NCBI RefSeq assembly: GCF_947496725.1 | Contig: NZ_CANMDS010000001.1 | Location: 248,001 to 312,000, forward strand | DNA: 64,000 nucleotides | Source of the DNA: an uncultured Dokdonia sp. | GTDB taxonomy: Bacteria > Bacteroidota > Bacteroidia > Flavobacteriales > Flavobacteriaceae | Direction of reading: 5' to 3' | Part shown: in pieces, positions 27,527 to 34,435 of the stretch | Layout of the letters: each line of letters opens with the position of its first letter | How positions within the stretch are numbered: the first letter of the stretch is position 1 | Notes under the pieces: generated by a model | Databases searched by the model: none | The model's input: only the letters and a program-made list of their open reading frames with translations | What the model was told of the DNA's origin: nothing | Translations under genes and position numbers: made by a program

Positions 27527-29032
27527 CTATTGCCAGTCTGGCATAGCGCCATCTTCTACTAGTGTAGTCCTAGAATCATCACCTAGTTGAGAAGACACTA
27601 TGTCTCTTACAGAGACCTCATCATTAGGTGTATTTGTAAAAATAATAGATGCATTAGTAGGTGAAAAACGTGGGTCTAAATCATTTGTTCCGGCAGGTTT
27701 ACTACCAGACTCATCTACTGGAGTATTGCCCGTGCCTAACTCGTAGGTAAATACACGTGTGTCTAGTTGTAGATAGTTAGGGTTTTCAAACTCTGAGACA
27801 TCTCTAGTAAACACGATGGTGGCACCTGTGATAGAAATGTCAAGACCTCCTAACGCTCCTTGAAAACCTGTTACAGCCGTCTCTATAAGGTTACCATCTA
27901 GATCTAGCACAAGAATCTCTGCCGCATAACCAGATACATTATTAGTTTTTATAACGAAAAAGTCGTCAAATCTTGCTCTTTCTACTTCTGTGATAAAACT
28001 ACCGTCTGGCGTGGTATAAACGAGCTCTAAGCCCCCTCCATCTGTATTTATAGAAAATAATTTATCAAAACTAGGGAAGTATAATTTCTCTCCAGTAGGT
28101 TCCCAAGCAAAGTCTACTTCTTCTAGATTAAAACCATTTACAGGTTGTGATGCTGTTACTTGAAAAACGTCACTCCCATCCTCATTCATTGTAAATAGTT
28201 GTGTCTCTCCTCCTACGGTACGTAAGAAAGCGATTTTATTTACTTCTGTATTACGTCTAGGTCTAAAACTATTAGACGATTGCGAGGTAAGAGCAAGGGG
28301 ACCTAATCCAGTTTCAGAACCGTCATCTGTAGAATAGATTACATTATTACCGTTACTCTCTTTACGTACAAATACTAATCTATTATTAGGCTCATCAATG
28401 GTATTAAAAGAACTAAACTCACTATTTACATCTGGGTTTATACCATCATTTACTGTTACTTGCCAGAAGTACTTTGTAGAAAAGGCAAGATTATTTACAG
28501 ATAAAAAAGTATCTGTTACGTTCTGAAAATTAAGAATCTCATTAGTCATATCATTACGTAACTCTACTTGATATACTAGTTCATCAAAAGGATCTGGATC
28601 TGTTACTGTCCAAGTAAAGAGTACGTCTTGAGCCACATCTTCTGCCTCATCTGCCGGAGTGACTAATATTGGTATACTAGGTGCTACATTATTTGCTGTT
28701 TCTGGTTGTAATTCAAAAATGACATTTGTAGTACTACCCTCTGTAACCGTTGCAGGCTCAAAAGCTGTTATAAAATCGGCCTTTTCGGCCTGTACGGAGT
28801 AATCACCTACTAAGACTTCACCTAAATCAAAACTTCCATCTTCTCCTGTAAAAACAGTATTTGATGGTGGGTTTGTAGATATTTTTACATTTGCCTGTGG
28901 TGTATTATCACCTTCAAAAACAACAACACCCGTAATATTACCGATACCTGATTCTCCTAATGTGTCTTCACTACAACTTACTAATAAGCTAAGTGTGCAA
29001 CATAAAAAGAATATATATAAACCTGTTTTCAT
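27527..29032 (-). CDS. curli-operon lipoprotein with carboxypeptidase-like, FN3-like and WD40-like propeller parts
   Basis: A 501-residue lipoprotein (LLVSCSED, Cys20). Residues about 30-115 form a carboxypeptidase-regulatory-like beta-sandwich (GNITGVVVFEGDNTPQANVK, then GSFDLGEVLVGDYSVQAEKA). Residues about 118-212 resemble a fibronectin-like Ig domain (PILVTPADEAEDV, FTWTVTDPDPFDELVYQVEL, KYFWQVTVNDG). The rest is a TolB/PD40-type propeller (LFTMNEDGSDVFQVTASQP, KLFSINTDGG). It follows csgG by five bases and is closed by the terminator, so it is the last gene of the curli unit. A surface accessory for fibre assembly or anchoring is inference; no such subunit exists in the enterobacterial operon. 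Confidence 0.8.
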   Translation of the reverse strand: MKTGLYIFFLCCTLSLLVSCSEDTLGESGIGNITGVVVFEGDNTPQANVKISTNPPSNTVFTGEDGSFDLGEVLVGDYSVQAEKADFITAFEPATVTEGSTTNVIFELQPETANNVAPSIPILVTPADEAEDVAQDVLFTWTVTDPDPFDELVYQVELRNDMTNEILNFQNVTDTFLSVNNLAFSTKYFWQVTVNDGINPDVNSEFSSFNTIDEPNNRLVFVRKESNGNNVIYSTDDGSETGLGPLALTSQSSNSFRPRRNTEVNKIAFLRTVGGETQLFTMNEDGSDVFQVTASQPVNGFNLEEVDFAWEPTGEKLYFPSFDKLFSINTDGGGLELVYTTPDGSFITEVERARFDDFFVIKTNNVSGYAAEILVLDLDGNLIETAVTGFQGALGGLDISITGATIVFTRDVSEFENPNYLQLDTRVFTYELGTGNTPVDESGSKPAGTNDLDPRFSPTNASIIFTNTPNDEVSVRDIVSSQLGDDSRTTLVEDGAMPDWQ

Positions 29033-29037
29033 TTTGA

Positions 29038-30441
29038 TTAATTTAATGGGATTACCTCGTCTTCTACCTCTTCGTTTTTATCTTTTAAAATGCTATACCT
29101 CAGCCCGAAACCAAAATTGAAGTAGAAATCATTTCTTCTACCATTTACGGCAAAATCTACATCATCTACAAAAGTCAAATTTTGTTCGGCAAATAACTTG
29201 AGTCCTACTCTATCACTTACTTTGTAGAGCACACCTCCGCCATACTGAACCTTAGGAGCGCTTACATCGTTATCACCAAAGAGGTAGCCGCCTCCTGCAT
29301 AGATAAAAGGTGTGAAGTTATCTGTAGGTAATATTTCATAATTGAGGTTGAGGTTAAGGCTAGTATAGGCTTGCTCAAACTCAGTCCCGGCTTTAAATCT
29401 TTGATACCTTCCGTTAAAATGTAAACCAAAAGTAGAGCCTAGCGCTGTCTGGTAACCAAGCTGTACAAACTCACCAAATTTCTTATCTGCAAGGTCTCCA
29501 TCAAAGAGGTTTGCTCCTAAAGCAAAGTCAAAGTGTGAGTTTGCTACATTAGGTTTATATACTCTATCATATAATCGCGTAGACTCTTCTAGTTCCTTTT
29601 CTTTATAATATTGTGCTACTACTTTTTCATTGAGTTCTCTACCCTTACTAGTAGACCATAAATTATCTTCTATACCTTCTATAATAAGACCCCTTACAGA
29701 TTTTTCTATGGCTTCCTTTATTGCTAGTTGTACAGGCTCATTACGTGTAAAACCAGTCTCCACCTCTAGCAGTCGCTGAAAGTTTACATATTTAAACAAA
29801 CTAGCATCAAGTGACTGTGACAATATGGTTTTTGAGACATAAATAGTTTTTAAAATCTCACCACTTTGAGTGTTAATGGCACGTAAATAAACAGTAACTC
29901 TATCTTGACGGTATTGTGTAGAACCACTTATACCAAAGTATCTTGCGCCTAGTCCTCCAGTTACAATATTTGTATCATAAGAGACGATACCTCCTTCAAG
30001 TAAGATACCCGCAAATAAAAGACCTGGTAACCTAGGTTCGTTTGGGTTTGTGGTTTTTCTAGCTTCATCTCTAGTTTGCTTTATAATATTACGCTCTTGT
30101 AATAAATTACCTAGGTTCTCTCTCTCTAGAGTTCTAAACCACTTAGAATCCTCAAGTGCTTTTAACAAGATAGCGGTAGATCCTTGTGTTACCGCTGTAC
30201 TAAATGTACTCGCAGTAGCACTAGCCTTAAATTGACCAGTGAGGTCTCTAAAGTTATATACTCCCACGTCAATTCTTCTTGATGTAGGTGGCAATGCCAG
30301 AAGGGAATCTGTAGTTGCAAGCTTTTCTCCAGTTCTAGCTTCTTCAGGTCCTAATGGCTGGTTAAAATAAGTACCGCAACTAGATAGCGTGCTAAGTATT
30401 AAAACTAAAAGGCCTATTTGTAAAATATACTTCATAATCAC
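29038..30441 (-). CDS. csgG: curli secretion channel CsgG with added C-terminal barrel-like domain
   Basis: A 467-residue lipoprotein (LSSCGTYF, Cys22 region). The first 280 residues match CsgG: RRIDVGVYNFRDLTGQFKAS, the insertion helix with STAVTQGSTAILLKAL, then WFRTLERENLGNLLQERNII and RYFGISGSTQYRQDRVTVYL. CsgG nonamers form the outer-membrane pore that exports curlins. The enterobacterial protein ends at about 277 residues; here about 160 more follow, with alternating strands (FDFALGANLFDG, GLHFNGRYQRFKAG, FTPFIYAGGGYLFGD, and the aromatic-rich end FYFNFGFGLRYSIL), the appearance of an eight-strand outer-membrane beta-barrel. Three bases separate it from csgF. Confidence 0.93.
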   Translation of the reverse strand: MIMKYILQIGLLVLILSTLSSCGTYFNQPLGPEEARTGEKLATTDSLLALPPTSRRIDVGVYNFRDLTGQFKASATASTFSTAVTQGSTAILLKALEDSKWFRTLERENLGNLLQERNIIKQTRDEARKTTNPNEPRLPGLLFAGILLEGGIVSYDTNIVTGGLGARYFGISGSTQYRQDRVTVYLRAINTQSGEILKTIYVSKTILSQSLDASLFKYVNFQRLLEVETGFTRNEPVQLAIKEAIEKSVRGLIIEGIEDNLWSTSKGRELNEKVVAQYYKEKELEESTRLYDRVYKPNVANSHFDFALGANLFDGDLADKKFGEFVQLGYQTALGSTFGLHFNGRYQRFKAGTEFEQAYTSLNLNLNYEILPTDNFTPFIYAGGGYLFGDNDVSAPKVQYGGGVLYKVSDRVGLKLFAEQNLTFVDDVDFAVNGRRNDFYFNFGFGLRYSILKDKNEEVEDEVIPLN

Positions 30442-30443
30442 TA

Positions 30444-30851
30444 TTAGTTAGGAACAATGACCTGTGTGGTCTCCCCAGTATTTATATCTAATATATTAAT
30501 TACAAGCCCCTCTGCAGTTTGAAAAGCTTCAACCTCAAGACTCCCAAATGTAAATGTACCTTCTTGTAACTCTCCATCTTCTCCAAATAAAGACCTTGTA
30601 ATACTATTACTTATATTATTAAGCAGCGTTCTATTTATATCTTCTGTAAAGCGCTCAAGATCGGTTTGTTGTGCAAATGGATCTACCGCATTAGGATCTG
30701 TAAATGAGTTTTGAGCATCTGCAGATGATTGTAGCCAGGCATAGTTAAACGAGCTTCCTCCAAAATTTGGGTTTTTAGGAGTGTACACAAGTTGCTGTGA
30801 GAAGCAACCACCTGTGACAAACAATCCTGCGATAAGTATAAAACTTTTCAT
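30444..30851 (-). CDS. csgF: curli assembly factor CsgF
   Basis: A 135-residue secreted protein. After the signal peptide (ending near CFSQQ), LVYTPKNPNFGGSSFNYAWL matches the strongly conserved CsgF N terminus, which in enterobacteria inserts into the CsgG pore as a second constriction; the following helix (DLERFTEDINRTLLNNISNS) and beta-rich C-terminal part couple the pore to the CsgB nucleator. Length is as usual. It lies between csgE (13-base gap) and csgG (2-base gap). Confidence 0.92.
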   Translation of the reverse strand: MKSFILIAGLFVTGGCFSQQLVYTPKNPNFGGSSFNYAWLQSSADAQNSFTDPNAVDPFAQQTDLERFTEDINRTLLNNISNSITRSLFGEDGELQEGTFTFGSLEVEAFQTAEGLVINILDINTGETTQVIVPN

Positions 30852-30864
30852 AAGTAGTCTGGAA

Positions 30865-31626
30865 TTAATATGATGTTAAGAGTTGTTTTGTTTTTGCTAG
30901 TTGATTAAAGTGACCTTGTACTTTGCGTATACACTCCTCTGACGCTTTCCTTAAAAACTCGTCTCTAGGTTGTGCATTAAATTGTACGATAGTAGTAGTA
31001 CCTTCTATTATTTTTAAAACAGTACTCCTACCAAGTCCAAAATCCTCTTTTATTATAATATCTTTAGACCATTTTATATTATTGATATTACATTTCTGAA
31101 AGAAATATCTATAAAAATCACGCCCAGCTTTTGTTTTTGTATCTTCTATAATCAAACCTGTAAGCCCTATAGATTCTCCCGTTTGGAGCGCTTGGCTTAG
31201 TATATTACTTTGTCCTACTTTAGGTATTTGATCTATAATCTCTGCGACTATAACACGATCTTTACCTATCAAATTATCACCATCATAAATGAGTAGTAAG
31301 ATAAGTGCATCTTTACTTTTTTCTATAAGCATAGCATAGTCATTGAGTATGACTTTTTGAGAGGGCTCTATTACAGACCTTCCTTCTGCTTCTTCTTTTT
31401 TGGGGTTATTTGTTCCGTCTCGTTCTATTATTGAGAACTTGTACCGGATACTTCTATTTAGATCTGTGACATTAGAAGCATTTGCTGTTATTAAGTAAAG
31501 TCCATTAGACTCAACTATCTCAATCTTTGCAGCAATTTCTGTATTGTAGAATTTTTGCGCCTGCATCTTGTTTGTCAAGATTATGAGCGCAGTAAGTAGT
31601 ATGTATGTACTATAGCGTAACATCAT
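30865..31626 (-). CDS. csgE: CsgE-family curli factor with an additional N-terminal domain
   Basis: A 253-residue secreted protein. Its C-terminal 105 residues fit CsgE (GLIIEDTKTKAGRDFYRYFF, then FGLGRSTVLKIIEGTTTIVQ and a helical end): in the known system CsgE caps the CsgG pore from the periplasm. Enterobacterial CsgE has about 129 residues. Here residues about 22-130 form an extra beta-rich domain (GLYLITANASNVTDLNRSI, RSVIEPSQKVILNDYAML, ALILLLIYDGDNLIGKDRVI), whose pattern resembles the CsgC/CsgH Ig-like inhibitors of curlin aggregation. No separate csgC or csgH gene is present, so the factor may carry both roles; this is inference from pattern only. Confidence 0.85.
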   Translation of the reverse strand: MMLRYSTYILLTALIILTNKMQAQKFYNTEIAAKIEIVESNGLYLITANASNVTDLNRSIRYKFSIIERDGTNNPKKEEAEGRSVIEPSQKVILNDYAMLIEKSKDALILLLIYDGDNLIGKDRVIVAEIIDQIPKVGQSNILSQALQTGESIGLTGLIIEDTKTKAGRDFYRYFFQKCNINNIKWSKDIIIKEDFGLGRSTVLKIIEGTTTIVQFNAQPRDEFLRKASEECIRKVQGHFNQLAKTKQLLTSY

Positions 31627-31659
31627 TAAAGTATGCTATTATGAAGCTAAGTAATAAAA

Positions 31660-32157
31660 TTAGTTAAACTGACGAACTATAACAGCTTGACCAGATCCGT
31701 TACCTGTCTGAGTTACTTTTATAGGCCCAGAAGAACGGCTAGTTCCATACCTTTCTAGTTCTAAATTATTTCCTTTTTGTATCACCTGCATACCAGATCC
31801 AGATGCATTGCTTCTAGAAACATCTATTACAGAATTTCCATTTCCTAATTGATACACACTCTCTGAAATGTTATTACCTCTTAAGGCAATTGCAACATCA
31901 TTACTATTACCATTTTGAGAAACTGTAACAGAAGAGCTAGACGATACTATATTAACGTAAGATGCATTAGCTTGACCTACCTGCTGTATGAGCACACTAT
32001 TATTAGGCAAATTATTATTTACTCTAGGTAACTGCTCTGTAGCTACTAGATTAACAAGATTAGAACGACTTATAGTTTCTGGTGCAGCCTCATTAGTCTG
32101 AGCAGCTAGTGATGCACTAAAAAGAAATGCAAAAATTAATAAACTATAGATTTTCAT
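31660..32157 (-). CDS. csgB: CsgB-like minor curlin
   Basis: A 165-residue secreted protein. After a signal peptide (SASLAAQ) and a 45-residue spacer, five or so curlin-type units follow: VLIQQVGQANASYVNI, VTVSQNGNSNDVAIAL, VYQLGNGNSVIDV, MQVIQKGNNLELE, and IKVTQTGNGSGQAVIVRQFN. The units contain the Q-x-G-x-x-N pattern but are less regular and more basic than those of the two large curlins, and the last ends in a charged C terminus, as in the CsgB nucleator. The location between the curlins and csgE supports the assignment. A weak stem-loop separates it from the upstream curlin. Confidence 0.75.
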   Translation of the reverse strand: MKIYSLLIFAFLFSASLAAQTNEAAPETISRSNLVNLVATEQLPRVNNNLPNNSVLIQQVGQANASYVNIVSSSSSVTVSQNGNSNDVAIALRGNNISESVYQLGNGNSVIDVSRSNASGSGMQVIQKGNNLELERYGTSRSSGPIKVTQTGNGSGQAVIVRQFN

Positions 32158-32172
32158 AATATTTTATATAAA

Positions 32173-32213
32173 GAAAAGGGTGTGTGAGAATTAATGATCA
32201 CAACACCCTTTTC
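32173..32213 (-). terminator. stem-loop between the curlin and csgB-like genes, possible attenuator
   Basis: GAAAAGGGTGT (32173-32183) pairs perfectly with ACACCCTTTTC (32203-32213) around a 19-base loop. On the minus strand the stem is followed by a T-rich stretch. With its long loop it may be only partly effective, letting some transcripts continue from the major curlin into csgB-E-F-G. Confidence 0.5.
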
Positions 32214-32273
32214 AGGTTATTTTTAATCACACTTAAATGTAGTGATTATTTGTGTCTTTAGAACTATAATTCC

Positions 32274-33800
32274 TTAGAATCCAGCTTGAAGTGTAATAGA
32301 TCCATTTCCTGCACCTAATTGTGTTGTAGTTGCAGTATGACCGTTACCTAATTGCCCAGTTACCTGACCATTTAAAAGTCCATCTTGATCAACAGTTGAA
32401 GTGTTTCCACCTCCTAGTTGTCCAACTGCAGACCCGTTACCGATACCGTTTTGATCTACTATAGATGTGTTAAATGCACCTGCTTGACCTACTAATGATC
32501 CGTTAAGTGATCCTACTTGATTTACTACAGACCCATTTGCAGTACCTAACTGTCCTACTATAGAACCGTTACCAAATCCTGTTTGAGTAACTGTAGAACC
32601 GTTACCAGTACCAGCTTGAGCTACTAGAGAACCGTTACCAATACCTGCTTGCGCCACTAGTGATCCATTAAGACTTCCTACTTGACTTACTGTTGAGTTG
32701 TTAAGAGCTCCTGCCTGTAAAACTGCAGATGCGTTACCGCTACCATCTTGTGATACCGTAGAACTGTTTAAAGCTCCTAGTTGTGCTACAAAAGATCCAT
32801 TAGAAGTTCCTACTTGATCAACATCAGAATTATTTGCAACTCCTAATTGTAATACTAAAGATCCATTTGTTGTTCCATCCTGCTTTACATCAGAAACGTT
32901 TCCTAATCCAGCTTGTGCTACAAAAGAAGCGTTGCCTGTACCATCCTGCTCTACATCAGAATCATTTGCAGTACCTAACTGAGCTGTGATTGCACTGTTA
33001 CCAGTACCATCTTGATCAATACTACTATCATTAAAAGTTCCTGTTTGTGTAGTAGATGCAACGTTAGAATCACCCTTCTGTGCGTGATCTGTCATATTAT
33101 CATCTCCTAACTGTACGTTTGTTGAAACATTAAAATCTCCATCTTGATCTTCTAGAGAAGTGTTACGATTACCTGTTTGAGTACTAGTTGCAATGTTTGC
33201 ATCTCCAGTTTGAGTCTGTGTAGCGTCATTACGGTTTCCATCTTGAGTAATAAATGCAGCATTTGCCTCTCCTCTTTGTGTTTGAGATGCCATATTACGG
33301 TTACCATCCTGATCAATATCTGCAAAGTTTCCTGGAGCATTCTCACTCATACTAGACTGATCTTGCATAGCTGTATTACGATTACCAGTAGAGTTTATGA
33401 ATGCCTGGTTGTTGTCATAACGTTGCTTTTGTGAAGCAGTGTTTCTGTTTCCTAACTGGACTGTAGAAGCAACATTGTCTTCTGCATATCCAACTCCTTG
33501 GTCTATCGTAGCACCGTTACGGTTACCTACTTGTAAAACACCAGCTGTATTACGATCACCCTGTGAAGATACATCTGATGCGTTACGGTTTCCTAACTGT
33601 ACTACAAGAGCACTGTTAGAATCTCCACCAGCCGCGTTGTTTCTACCATCTTGATCTACTACAGAGGTGTTGTTTCCTCCTACTTGTAGAACTCCAGATG
33701 TGTTAAGTGTTCCTCTCTGATCTACATCACTGTCATTGTTTTGTGCAAAACCAACAGTGCAAAACGCAAGCGCCGCAGCACTTAATAATAATTTTTTCAT
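32274..33800 (-). CDS. csgA: large curlin (CsgA-like) 1
   Basis: A 508-residue secreted amyloid subunit. After a signal peptide ending TVGFAQ, nearly the whole protein is built of 11-residue half-units of the form Q-x-G-x-x-N-x-S/A-x-V-x, about 44 by length (for example DVDQVGTSNGSFVAQLG). Each pair gives one coil of the curlin beta-solenoid; CsgA of E. coli has only five coils. One unusual element, DQGVGYAEDNVA and QKQRYDNNQ near residues 95-130, is shared with the second curlin, as are the end SITLQAGF and the signal peptide. Units near the N terminus are more irregular, with those in residues 260-470 almost perfect. It has its own upstream region. Confidence 0.9.
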   Translation of the reverse strand: MKKLLLSAAALAFCTVGFAQNNDSDVDQRGTLNTSGVLQVGGNNTSVVDQDGRNNAAGGDSNSALVVQLGNRNASDVSSQGDRNTAGVLQVGNRNGATIDQGVGYAEDNVASTVQLGNRNTASQKQRYDNNQAFINSTGNRNTAMQDQSSMSENAPGNFADIDQDGNRNMASQTQRGEANAAFITQDGNRNDATQTQTGDANIATSTQTGNRNTSLEDQDGDFNVSTNVQLGDDNMTDHAQKGDSNVASTTQTGTFNDSSIDQDGTGNSAITAQLGTANDSDVEQDGTGNASFVAQAGLGNVSDVKQDGTTNGSLVLQLGVANNSDVDQVGTSNGSFVAQLGALNSSTVSQDGSGNASAVLQAGALNNSTVSQVGSLNGSLVAQAGIGNGSLVAQAGTGNGSTVTQTGFGNGSIVGQLGTANGSVVNQVGSLNGSLVGQAGAFNTSIVDQNGIGNGSAVGQLGGGNTSTVDQDGLLNGQVTGQLGNGHTATTTQLGAGNGSITLQAGF

Positions 33801-33823
33801 AATAAAAAAGGTTTAATTAATAA

Positions 33824-33843
33824 ATATATAAATGGTTAATAAA
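33824..33843 (-). promoter_or_regulatory. curlin upstream block A (csgA 1)
   Basis: Twenty bases, read ATATATAAATGGTTAATAAA on the plus strand, identical to 36358-36377 before the second curlin, at 24 and 21 bases from the respective start codons. It probably lies in the untranslated leader. Confidence 0.7.
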
Positions 33844-33909
33844 TACAGTTTAAAAATGGTCACACGCGTCAACAGCATCATCTATAATGTGCGCTATACC
33901 AATACTTTT

Positions 33910-33920
33910 ATTACGGGGGA
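33910..33920 (-). promoter_or_regulatory. curlin upstream block B (csgA 1), ATTACGGGGGA
   Basis: Eleven bases identical to 36445-36455 before the second curlin, at 110 and 108 bases from the starts. A second G-rich run, GAGGGGGAGG, lies just beyond it. Candidate regulator or promoter site. Confidence 0.6.
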
Positions 33921-34002
33921 GATATATTACGAGGGGGAGGATTGTTTTTGTAATACATTGCTAAATTATGCAAATTGTACCCTTAGTCAACATCGAAACG
34001 AA

Positions 34003-34016
34003 AGTTTTCGATAAAG
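34003..34016 (-). promoter_or_regulatory. curlin upstream block C (csgA 1), AGTTTTCGATAAAG
   Basis: Matches 13 of 14 bases at 36537-36550 (AGTTTTCGACAAAG), at 203 and 200 bases from the starts. It overlaps a small inverted repeat (ATCGAAA at 33992, TTTCGAT at 34006). The region between 34017 and 34238 holds nothing I can name. Confidence 0.55.
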
Positions 34017-34238
34017 GGAGAGCTTCCTCTGCCTTTAAAACTCTCAACACCCCATAATTACTAGTACTCACGAGCGAGGGGTAAATGCCCTTTAATAAAG
34101 AAGGGTTATTGAGATTAAGATAATTCTTACATCTAAAGGTCTAGTTTTCAATCTATATATCAATAAGTTACAAGTTAAAAACTACGTACCCGATAGCAAG
34201 GTTTTAATAGATTTAAAAATAGTAGGTGTTAAGGGGTA

Positions 34239-34254
34239 CGCTTTCGCGAAAGCG
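34239..34254. repeat. dispersed palindrome, copy 11
   Basis: Perfect 16-base palindrome flanked by TA on both sides, in the intergenic region between the two curlin genes; the only copy within 27.4-36.9 kb. Confidence 0.9.
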
Positions 34255-34311
34255 TAATCACAAAATGAATAATCTGTATAATTTGAAGTAAATACTCTTA
34301 ATAATGTAACG

Positions 34312-34338
34312 AAAAAAGCACCGCTAGGGCGGTGCTTT
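34312..34338 (-). terminator. intrinsic terminator after curlin 2
   Basis: AAAGCACCGC (34315-34324), loop TAGG, GCGGTGCTTT (34329-34338); on the minus strand a run of T follows. It shows that the second curlin is transcribed alone. Confidence 0.85.
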
Positions 34339-34435
34339 ATCCATTCATATAATTACTATGAAATAATTATGTTATCGGGTACGGAGATACTAAGTGTATA
34401 CTACGCATACCCACGCAGCATACAATTAAAGGTTA

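Noticed and set aside
33832-34014. 60-residue plus-strand frame upstream of curlin 1
   Set aside because: It covers conserved curlin upstream blocks A-C in the opposite direction and shows no protein-like pattern.
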